A stretch of 64,000 nucleotides of DNA. Origin: Takakia lepidozioides. Lineage: Eukaryota > Streptophyta > Takakiopsida > Takakiales > Takakiaceae. Under the pieces are notes generated by a model. The model was not told the origin of the DNA and ran no database searches. It saw nothing but the letters and a program-made list of their open reading frames with translations. Made by a program: the position numbers and the translations under genes. The stretch lies in NCBI GenBank assembly GCA_030704615.1, contig CM060731.1, forward strand, positions 88,578,756 through 88,642,755, read 5' to 3'. Below are positions 1 to 11,500 of the stretch, piece by piece; within the stretch, counting starts at the first letter, position 1; every line of letters starts with the position of its first letter.

Positions 1-3000
1 CCATCAGCTAGATCTCAACACTTTAAAGGGCCATGCTGATGCTATCATGGGCATTGCATTCACCTCCAATGGTCGAGGCTTAGCCACAGGTTTGTTTCCT
101 TCTCTTCCTTTTGTTGTCTGTTTTGTAAGTCAACAAACCTGCAGCAGTGTTGCAGCAGACTTTTCCTGACAGACATGCTTCCAGACAAGGCTTTAGTAAG
201 TGCCCCCCTTATCAAATAAGCACATAATCTATGGATATGCTGTTGCTTTCTGTCTATTGCAGATGTTTTTGCTGAGACAATGATGCAGAACAACGTTGAA
301 ATGAATATGTACATCTGATGTTGCTCAATCTCCATCGTATGGGATTTCAACTTGAAGCTTACGCCCGTCACAGTTTACTAAACCTCAAATCAGTTGTTGT
401 CTAGAACAGAAAATATGACTTATGCTGAAAATTAAAAAACAATATTAAAAAGCTGCTACTTGAATGGGAAAGCTCCTTGAGAACTCAACCCCAAATTTTA
501 GTTAGATAATACAACAAGTGTAGTTGTAGCTCGTTTGACCTTTGACTAAACTGCAAACCTCTCGTAGGCTTCAGTATCTGAATCCTTGATCAGATCTAAC
601 ATGGAAGTCAGAATGTCACTGAGGTGGGGGCCTGCAGCATGTGCGGACCGAGTGGTACGGGTATTCAAGTTAGATGATGCATCTAGTAAGAGTTTCAAGT
701 ATGTCCCATTGCCCTTTTCTTTGCGCATTGTTTCTAGGAACTTCTGAATTGGCTACCTTAGATACCCGAGTCATGACCTGAAATGACTGCCTATTGTCCA
801 AGTCTTGAAATGGGTATTTTAGAACTACAAGTGCATGTAATTTGATGTTCAGCTTCTTAAATTTGGTGAATTTTAACAATTTAAGCCTTGGTGGATTCCC
901 AGATTTTTACGCATCAATTTACCAAGTGGGAGCAGCTGCCCAATGGCCGTAGTTTTTGGGGAGGGGGCATCACAGCTGGTAGTTGCAACACAAGATCTCT
1001 CAGGGGCGGGCCTATGCATGTATGCTGCTGCTGGGGGGAAGGCGGCTGCTGTAGCCAAGGAGCAGGGAAAGCTTCCTCTCCCTGAGGTGAAGTGGGAGAA
1101 GAAGAATGTGCATGACAAGAACGGTATTGTCACTCTAGTTGGTGCCCCTGCCAGCTATGGAAGTGGGGATGGTGGAGTTTTGGTGGCTTCCTGCTCAGAG
1201 GGTGAGTGTGTGTTGCTTGTCTCTCTTTCTGGAGGGCATTGGGCATCAAGTCTTGATTATATTTGTTTGCTCGAATCATGCAACCTGTCCTCTCACTGAC
1301 TCCTTCCTCCCGCTGCTGGTCCATATGACTTGAGTGTGGTATTGATAGCCAAGACGGATGGGTATGTACGTTTCTTATTTGTCAAATCTTTGTAGCTCTA
1401 TGATAATGTTTATATTCCACTCTGTTTTTGCAGGCACAGACATAAAGTTGTGGGTAGCTGAAAGTGGCAAGTGTGTAGGCATGGTGGACACAAACCAGCT
1501 CAAAAACACCATGGCCACACTCTCTCCTGATGGGCGGTTCCTAGCAGCTGCTGCCTTCACTGCCGACGTTAAGGTGTGAAGGGCTGGTCTCCTTGTACTA
1601 AGCATTGGGAAACTCTTAATTTTACTCTAATATTGGTGTTGAGTCTCATCGCTGTGAGATATTGTTAATTGGAGTGGATTATTTTGCTGGTGTTCAGCAA
1701 TAATTTGAGACTTACATTAAAGATGGTCTTCAATGACTAATGTCTATGATTTTAGCACTCAGTAAGGCTTCAAGAGAGAGGGAGAGTTCAAGTATTATGA
1801 GCAACTCATGTGTGTGAATTGGTAGGGATTCAGCTGTGGGAGGTGGTATATGGCAAGGATGGCCAAGTCAAGGAAGTTTTGAAAGTTATGCAACTCAAGG
1901 GTCACAAGGTTTGTATTCTTACCTCATCAACATGTATGGTGCCCGTCATGAGCCTTACAGCTTTTAGGGAATTTAACCTGTTGTGTGTGTTTATTATGTT
2001 GAGATGGCCTGATGTAGCCAGGTTGCATGGAAAACTGAGACTTGATGTGAAGGTTTGGCTGCATACAATCAGGGTTGAGTTTGATTGGAAAGGTCGCCTT
2101 ACCTTGGTGAATATCTCTACCATGGGAAAATGATTTAGATGGCCGTGTGGGCATGAGAACAAGCTTCCTTGTTGGAATTTCAACCTCTCTTGCCAATCAA
2201 ATTCCCTGCTGTTCCCTGCCACCAAGTGTCTGCTCCAAGTGAACATCCTTGACAGCCCATATGAACATACTCATCAGGCTGCTTGCGGTTGCTTGCGGCC
2301 ATGGACCCTGTGCGTACAGTGGATGGATGTGGAGACAAACAAAAAGAAGAAAGAAACTTACTGCGTCCATGGGAAGCCCAGGATGGCCTATGGGACACAG
2401 TAGAGCAGCACAGTAGAACAACAGCAAGCAAAGAACAATTGAAATCCCTTTACTACAGAAACTGAAGGAACGGATCAGAACCTAAATGTTGCATGAAGAC
2501 TGTGCCGGTAAGTACTTTGGATCCTCATAAAGGACTGAAATCTCCGTTCAGTATCTTGCCCGGATCTTGTACTAGGTAGGCGATAAGAAGATAATTGTCT
2601 GTCTACAGTTTGTAGGCGTTAAAATGACGTATTGGGTTTGTGTAGTCTTTGTGGCCCATGCTGATTGGGGGAAAAATGTGGGGGAGCGTGAAATGTATTC
2701 TATAGCCCTACCATTTCTATGTGCAGAGTGCAGTGACATGGCTATGTTTCACATGGGATTCAGAACGGATCATAACTGCATCCAAGGATGGGTCCATCAG
2801 AATATGGAACATCAATGGTAAAGCAACATCTAACACCAGATCTTTGAGTTGTGCGCTTTTAAGTCTGGTGGCTATGGTAGTTCACTTTCTTTCTTGATCA
2901 CATCTTTGGTGAGCATGATAGCTGATTATCTCATGCTAGGGAAGGTCTTCTGGTTTGATGGCTTGTGTCGCATCGAAGTAATCCAAGAATGAGTTGATCA

Positions 3001-4213
3001 ACAGCATTTAGATAAACTGTACCCTTCTTTGTTGTTATTGCACTGATCCCTACAGCTGATGCAATGAAGCAACGATTGCAGACGACTTACTGCGACTGTT
3101 GGAGACAATTCCAAAGAAAGAAATCTAGTCTTATTGCAAGTCAATCTCTTGTTTAGTCCTCATCATTCCTGTGGTAACAATCCCTTTAGCTGTATGAGCT
3201 ACTGATTTTGCTTCAGAATATAACTACAGATGTCTGGATGAAGGAGCCAAAATCAGGCTTCAGCCAAATTATTTCAAAAAGTACTGAGTTGCTGTGGTGC
3301 TCATAGTGGCCTTTCTTTGTGTCTTTGGACAGTCAGATATCACATGGATGAGGACCCCAAGTGTCTGAAGGTGTTTCCCATCCCACTCCAAGATGCCAAG
3401 GGGTTGCCAGCTCACTGTGATAGGCTGGCTATATCACCTGACAACAAGGTCATTGCTGTTACACACAGCACCACTCTCCAATGGTTAAGTGCTGAGACGG
3501 GTCATGTTTTGGATACAGCAGAAAATGCACATGATGGTGAGTACTTTTTAGTTTATAATTTCCTGGTTCTGTATTCTGTATTGTCACATAAACTAGGCAT
3601 TTATGTCGACTGAGGAATTTTAGCAGACTGGACTAAATTAAGTTTTCGGTCTTTTCAGGTGAGATTTCTTCATTAGCTTGGGCACCACAGCCGCTTCCTA
3701 CAGGTACTATATACCTCTCTAAATCTCTCAGATAACACTGGTACTGATACATCATTTCAGTCGACCGGCATCAATCTCCATTCCATCAATCAGTAGCCCA
3801 CAACCTCACATTTCAGAGTAGGACTATTGTCCTTTCAGATGGGAAGCTGTTGGCTGGGAGATAGTTGTAGCAGATGGAGATTGATTTTACAGATCCAGTC
3901 GTCAACAGAGGCTCAAATTCAAGTAGTCTATCCTCTGCTTGGGAAGGCCGGGGGATGGGAGAGAGAGTACATAGCAGCAGTGCTACACATTTTTTCACAG
4001 AAGTCCTTGCAACCTATGTCTTCTATCAAAAATGGCCTCCTAGGCATCAGGGCTGTGTGCATGTACCCAGATAGTGCATGAATTGGAGCTGGTTCTATAT
4101 TAACCATGAGTAGTTGTGTGTTTTGGTGGGGATCAGAACGAGGAAGGGCAACAATTTTAGCAACAGCAAGCGTAGATAAGAAGGTGAAGTTATGGTATCC
4201 CCCTGGTCTATGA
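1..4213 (+). CDS. TBL2-like WD40-repeat protein, 3' part (5' exons off the window)
   Basis: WD40 beta-propeller protein resembling transducin beta-like 2 (TBL2), which in animals is an ER-associated WD40 protein; the plant role is not established to my knowledge. Coding exons that keep frame: 1-89, 638-698, 903-1201, 1434-1573, 1834-1908, 2727-2817, 3333-3536, 3659-3703, 4161-4213, with TGA at 4211-4213. Blades seen in order: LKGHADAIMGIAF, ADRVVRVFK, FLRINLPSG, GTDIKLW followed by LSPDGRFLAAAAF, LWEVVYGKDG with LKGHK, an exon with DSERIITASKDGSIRIW, LAISPDNKVIAV, and a last blade DKKVKLW. This order matches TBL2 closely. The last acceptor (TTTTAG before 4161) keeps phase, but the bases just upstream would still encode a conserved-looking GRATILATAS, so the true junction may differ. 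The gene is convergent with the peroxidase gene. Family assignment is confident; the role is not. Confidence 0.85.
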
Positions 4214-5527
4214 GAAGAGATGGATATTAGTTGCTAACATTGACCATAATCATACCACATTTTGTGTGGTATGGTAGCACACTTTGGCAACCACAAGCAG
4301 CAGCAATCAAGGGCTGGCCAGGTCTCTGATTTCACTAAACTATCTAATTCAGAGTCTATGGGAGGAAGCTGTTGGAAATTTCAGTTGTTTTGAAGACAAG
4401 GCAAGTGTCAACTGCAACACACTACACATTGCTATCAAATTTCCCCTCCGGAGGGGTTTGATTATAGAGTTGAGTTTTACTCTCTGCCAGAATTGTAGCT
4501 GCGGACACCTTCATTTTAGCCAATGTTCAGGAATACATTGAAAATGGCTACCAAAGCCCTGTCTGTTAAAGTTGTCTGAGGGACTCAGCATTGTCATGCT
4601 CGGATCAAACATAGTTTTGTCTAGTGCAGTGTGGAGTATTTGACCAAGCTACACAATTTTCCATATTTTGATCGTATTTGTGATAGTTGTGAAGGGACTC
4701 TGGATGAGGTTGATCCTCACTGACCTTGTAGGCTCACCTGGGAATGATTCACAGTAGTTGTTGGAACAAAGGTAGAAATATCTTGTTCAATTCTTAGTCA
4801 AAATGTTGGTTCTGTTTGCATGGACCTGACAATGTTCCAAGCAGCATAGTTTGAATTCTTCAGAAGATGCTGCGCTTGTATGGAATATGAAGCAGTATGG
4901 ATTGTGCAGGCAGGGAATGGGTATAGAAATGGAGAGTACTGAACTGGTACTGGCTGCCAGGGTGTTGTGGGCAGATGTAAGAGCAGGGATGTTGCTGACT
5001 GTTGGTGGAAAAACATCCACCAATATCCTCAACGCGGCACCTGGTGCCTGGATGTGACCCATGTGTGAAGTCCACTGACATGTCTTCCTTTTCACTGAGG
5101 TGAACATAATTTTGCTCCCTAACATATATGCGTCGATTACACACTGGCATGTGTGCAAGTGAATAAATAACAAACAACAAGACGTTATAATGTACAGAAA
5201 GTCTTTAAAATTTCAGACTGTGCCTGTTTGTAATTGAACAAACATTCTGCTGTTGACTCTGTGACCCATTACCGCATGATTTACGCATGAACATACTGGT
5301 GAAAGCTGATATGTCAACACCAAGCTCTAGGAGCTTCCTCTCTGAGTACTAATAGCAGTTCCAGGTTTATTGCCCATGAAGAGCACACTAACATATGATC
5401 ACCGTTAAGCAGTATTGTCTCCGTAGGTTTTCCTGGTTTTGGGATGTTTTTCCTGGCATTTCACGAGTATATATATAGGTTGGCTGCAGGGGCAACGGGA
5501 GTTGCATTACCATTGGAAAGGGCTTTA
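4214..5527. other. Spacer between two convergent genes
   Basis: This stretch lies between the stop of the WD40 gene (4213, + strand) and the stop of the peroxidase gene (5528, - strand). It should hold both 3' untranslated regions. The short open frames on both strands (for example 4787-5173 minus) show no recognisable family and no splice-phase logic, so I call no gene here. Confidence 0.5.
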
Positions 5528-8500
5528 TTAAGCTTGGATGGGTTCCCTCTGTGCACCGGTGTCCACAAGCTTGAGATATGCTGCAGAGAAATCTTTGAAG
5601 AAGCGTCCTTGGTCCTCTGCGTAAATTTGCAACCACCTGCAATCTCCACACATTTTGGTGTTAGCATGGAAGCTTCCACTTCAAAGAATATGGTCAGCCC
5701 GAAAACCAATGGGACATCTGGGTGGAAGCCTGGTAACAATCTGTAAGTGTACAAGGTACTCCACTGTCCTGAAGTTGTGTATACTGCATTCTAAATAACA
5801 AATATGGAGAGACCAAAAAACTGAGGATAACAGCCCTGTTTGCAGAAGCCCCTAATGAAAGATGTAATAGGCCATTCTAACCAGCAGCATGAGAGGAATA
5901 GAACCTACCAATTTGGTCAGTAGCAACAAGAGGGATCGGTAGAGGGCATTGTCTTGATAACTCACACTAGGCATTCATTATCATCACTGAGAGCTCGATC
6001 TGTGGGTAGCCCTGTCATTGTAGCTGTCATCACAGTTGTCTCATCTCCAGCACCTACCCAGGGCCATGCAGCAACTGCACTGTTCAACAAGCATTGAAAC
6101 TACCCGCCCCTGAGTTCCATTGCATCAGTGTTACAAATCCACGCCTTGCATGTCCACCTAGCTTTACAAGACCGGTGAAAAAGACACCTTTTTCACAACT
6201 TCAGCACCCCACGGCAGATCAAGCACAGTGAAGCTGCTGAACACTTTTAAGAGGACACCCAGACATGTCTTACAAGCGAGAGAGATGGAAGATAGTTGTT
6301 AAGCTCCGATGCCTTGTAAGAGACTGGACCATAAATATCTGGAAGAGAGGGTTGACATTTCGCCCATGACGGAGATCCATGGGCCTCTTTGAAAGGGGAA
6401 AAGCATGCACTTGCTGTATCAACACATACCTGCATTCTTCCAGGGTTTTTGAAGAAGAATCTGGAAGTATGAGCTGTCAAACAGATTGGGGTTCCCAAAA
6501 CCTTTGTTTCCAAGAGTGTGGGCGCCTGACAGCACCACCAGTTCCTGCGTCCTACCCACATTATGCCAAAGCATGAAGCACCATCTTTCCAGCAGTATAA
6601 AGTTCCAAAGCAAAGTTGAGGATGATTATCTAGCAATACAACAGGCATGCAGGAAGGTGGTAATCCAGATAGTTTCAAGTTTCATACAGCAGAGCGGAAA
6701 TGGTTGCAGGCTATACCTTATTATGAGACCTTCCAGCAAGACATTTACCAGAAGATCCTGCCCATGGATGCAGCAAGCAGGCGAAATATGTCCACTTGGC
6801 AACCTCATTTATCCGTCTGACAAATTTTATTACAACAGCAACTGGAAGTTGGTTCCTCCAGCTAATAGAAGGAAACGATATCAATTTTCAGCTGAAAGGT
6901 TGAGCCTAACCCAAACCATATGCCTGTGGTAAGCTCTGCCTACATCAGGGCAAGAAATCTCACGTCATGAGACTTGAGCAAGGGCTAAAAGAGTATAGGG
7001 GAAGGAAGTGGTGCTCAAAATGCTGGAACTCGGCATAAGAAAAGTGGCGGAGAGAGCTGGGTAGGGTTGGAGCCAAAATATGGACTGTCAAAATGGCAAC
7101 ACAACAGATTGTACTCATAAGACGTTGTTTGCCGTAGCCTTGTGGCCATTGACCCCGCGCCCAGTTTGAGCGGGAACAAAAGGGACAGAACCTACCTCTG
7201 TCAGGGGCTGACGTTGGTAGTAAGACTTACCTTCATATAAGAATTAATCCGGGTTTTCCAGATATCCTCTAGAAATCCCTTCACACAAGCATCAATCTGC
7301 TGTGTGTGATTTGCCCAAAACCTAGGCCTCAGGAGGGCCTGGGCTTTTGGCTCAGCCTCGAGACTTTCAAAGTTGGTAAATAGGGGTACAGGCACAATTC
7401 CCTTGATAGAGTTGAAGAGAGCGTCTCTTTGGTGAGAGAACCCCGGACAGTGTATCAGAAAATGAATACTGTCTTCAGATTGCCCACACAATGGGCAATT
7501 GCACTCTCCCTTTCTCTCTGCTTCTGTTTGCTGTTCAAAGGTAGGCTTCCTGCCCTGAGTTTAAATTTCAGTCTAGTGCCGAGAGTGGGTAGACCCTTGA
7601 GGTCATCCAAGATATCCTCCCCCATGTCACTGACTGGAAACAAGTTCAGGGAGGTTTTCTGCCTAACTTCATTTTCATCAGACAATCTCATGGCAACAGA
7701 CATGGCTGAGGACACTACAGCCTCTAAATCAGATTTATCCAGCAGGGTCAAGACTTGCGGATCCAGGTCCAGGACCTTGAGAATCTCTTCTACTCTCTTC
7801 TGCCAGGACTTAGCCTGTTTGACAGGGCGGTCCTGTTTCCAAGATATAGAGTCGATTAACTTAGGATATCTGGTGTTGGGCATATGTTGCAGCTGACCCC
7901 ACCATCTGACCTTGAATTCATCTCGTCGGGAGCTTAAGGACGGAATGCCAAACTCACCCCGAACAGCCACATTGGCTGTTTTGGAGCATGCTGACATACA
8001 CTCCTTAAGCACCCCCACTTGAATGGATTCTAGAGACTTAGCCTGGTTGGAGTTATCAACCCATATAGCAGATCCGTACTCCAAGGCAGGTCTAATAACG
8101 CGGCAAAGCATGGTTTTCTGAACCTCAGAGTTGACCCCTCTGCAGTGGAAAAATTTAGTGAGCCCCAGAGCTTTGCCCTTGCCAGTTTGAACAACTTTCC
8201 GGATATGTGCATCCCAATTACAATTGGAGGAAAATTCAACGCCCAGGTAAGTGTAGGAAGGGAGGACCGGGATCTCTTGGCTACCCCACTGCCACTTAAG
8301 ATCACTTCCTCCCTCTCCTCTGTCGTTGAATGCTACCACTGCACATTTGCTGACATTAGCCTCTAGCCCCCAAAGATCAAAAGTATCTCTTCGCGCAATC
8401 AATCTACTCCTGGAGGATAATCTCCTTTTTCTCTCTTAATCAAAGTCAAAGTAGAACTACAACACCACCACTCTAAAGACTCCATACATTGATTGGTTGG

Positions 8501-11500
8501 AGTCTCCCCTATGCCTGCTAAGTCATCCGCAAACATAAGGGCTGGTATGGTGGTATCACCCACCCTTAACCCAAATCCCTCACTTTCCACATCCTCGAGG
8601 AGTTGATTGATAAAAACATTGAAGAGCAGAGGGGAGAGAGTACATCCTTGAGCTACACCTTGGTCTATGTCAAAGAAGTTGGACTTCTGTCCGTTAACAG
8701 TGACACAGCTTTTGGTGTGAGCATACAAGTTGTGGACAACTCTCCACATTTTTCCCTTGATCCTACAAGACCAGAGGCGGAACCATAGGCCATCTCTCCA
8801 CACTGTGTCATAAGCCTTTTTGACATCCAGGAAAAAAACATAAGTGGGTTTCCCTTCTTTTTTCCTTCCCTGGATAATCTGGCTTAGAGTGAAGATATGA
8901 TCCACACAGCCCCTGTTTCGCCGAAAGCCAGCTTGGCCTTCGTGGAAACAAACCTCTAGACTCCAGATCAACCTCGAGACAAGTACTTATAACTCTGCAG
9001 AATGTCTTGCCAACAGCATTGAGGAGCGTGATGCCACGGTAGTTCCCCGGTTCTTCTCTGTCACCCTTCTTGTATAGATTGACAATGACCCCCTGTCGCC
9101 AGCGAAAGGGGAACATTTCAGTCTTCCAGATAAGGTTAAAGAGGAGAACTAGGGCCTCTATCATGGGATCACCACCGTGCTTGATTGGCTCGTTGACAAT
9201 ACCATCAGGTCCACCAGCTTTATATCCATTTAAATGTTCAATTGCTTCCACAATCTCAGAAGAACTAATGGGAGCGTTATAAGCCATTGAAATATACTCC
9301 AGTTCATCAGGGCTGTTGTGAATCATAGGAACAGTTTTTCCGACTGTGTCCCTCCATTCAGCAGAAGACCCCTCACTGTTAGACCTAGAAGTTCTGCCAA
9401 GGATACTGTAGTGATTTTCAAAGGTTTTGACAATGTCAACCGATGAAGTCACCACTGCACCTTTAGTAGTCTTCAGCGCTTGTACTTGCTGACCGTTTTT
9501 AGGCTTGTACAAACGTTGAAGGGCCAACCAGAATTTCTTGTCATTACCACCATGGTGGTTTGAGTTTATTTCACTTGTCCCAGTATAATTTCTTCTGAGA
9601 CCTAACAAGCTGATTGATATCTTTACGGAGCTGGTAGTACCTCGCCCACAATTCTCTGTTGGTTTTCAAATTGCAGCACTCTTTATAAAGGGCTCGTCTC
9701 TCAGCTATCTTGAGTTTGATCTCATTGGTCCACCAATTAACATTTCTCCCAATGATCTTGTCAGCCACGGAGGAAACGAAACTTTCCCAAGAGTCCACTG
9801 CTCTTTCGACTTCATTTCTTGCGTTGTCAGAGCGAGACTGAAGTTCTTGGAGCGATTGGACAAAATGAGGGAGAGCCTCTTGCAAGGCCTGGACGTACTC
9901 AGCCTTGACCTCCTCATTATGGAATTTTTCTATGCGCCACTTCCGAATCGAACGTTTCACAGATCTCTTGGTGTTGGGAAAACACCTTTTGATCTCAGTC
10001 CAAACCAGGAAGTGGTCAGAGGTACCAATATCAGTTCTGTCGATCAACACATTGGCACACTGGGGAAACAAATTTTTGTCCATTATGATATAGTCCACAA
10101 TTGAACGTTCCCCAGTTTGGGATTTCTCACGAGTCCACTGCACTTGGTCACCTGTTGTCCTGTTATTCAAGGTCAAAAGCTGAAGCTCTTCCAGACAGTT
10201 AATTAACCGTCTGCCATTAGAATTCAGCTCGTCCTCACCAAAAGGCCCAATGATATCGTCCTGATGGAGCCCTTTGCCCACCCGGGCATTGAAGTCACCC
10301 AATAGCACTACCTGACCTTTGGCAAGGAATGAAGCACAGTCCAGCTTTACATCTTCGAAGGCTTTGTCTGCGTCAGCACTAAGGGTCCCCTCTGTGGGCA
10401 TGTAAACACAACCCACAAAGAGGTCCTTCGTACTCATGCCGCCCTTCAGATTCAGTTTTAGCCAGATACTATGCTCGTACCTCAAACCCTTGTTGATAAT
10501 TTCACAATTATCAAACAAGAAATCACGGACAAAGAATCCAACCCCTTTTTGACCGCGTTTGGCAGAGGCTGCCTTGAGAGTACACATCCTACCTGCCCAT
10601 TTATAACCATTGACATCTCCAACCAGTTTATCCGACGTTTCCCATGTTTCTTGCACAGATATGAATATCATTAGTCCGAAGGACTTGTCCCACTTCGAGT
10701 TGTTTCCTTTGGTTAGTAAGCCCTGAGAAGTTGAAAGTGGCCAGCCGCAAGCCAGCCCTTTGCATGTGAATTGTTTGTCGTCTAGGTAGCTTGTGATTGC
10801 TCCTGGACGGCGAACCGTTCTGCAAAGGGGGGACAGTTACCCCATGTGTAGATTTTGCTCGTCTTGTGTAGACTTTGAGGATTGGTAAACCATTCAGGGT
10901 ACCAAATCCTTCAGTTACATGACGCTCAGGCTCTGCACACTTAGGGGCATATTGTCCGTCAGACTGCTTGGGGACAATTACCCCGTGTATAGATTTTGCT
11001 CGTCTTGTGTAGACTTTGAGGATTGGTAAACCATTTAGAGTACCAAATCCTTCAGTTACACGACGTTCAGGCTCTGCACACTTAGGGACAGATTGTCCAT
11101 CTGACGGCTTGGGGACAATTACCCCGTGTATAGAATTTGTTCGTCTTGTGTAAACCTTGAGGATTGGTAAACCATTCAGAGTACCAAATCCTTCAGATTC
11201 AGGACGTTCAGGTTCTGTACACTTAGGGGCATCTTGTCCTTCTGGCTGTTTGGATTCAACCTCATCCAGAGCATCAAACCGATTAGAAACTCTCAAGTTG
11301 AAGTCCTTGCCCTTGGTTGTCTTCCTAGAGCGCCCCATTGAATCACCAATGTCTAAGACCGCTCTCCAGCCAGTCAAGGGACGAACTTCTTTGAGATTGA
11401 ATTGATGTGGGACTCTATTAGAAGCACTTTTGGACATTGCAACCTTCAACGTACCCCTGTTATCAAGTCTCGAGATGGAACCATTAGCCAAGAAATCCAA

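Noticed and set aside
7429-8366. Plus-strand frames across the LINE
   Set aside because: They are antisense to the reverse transcriptase, whose minus-strand motifs are unambiguous.
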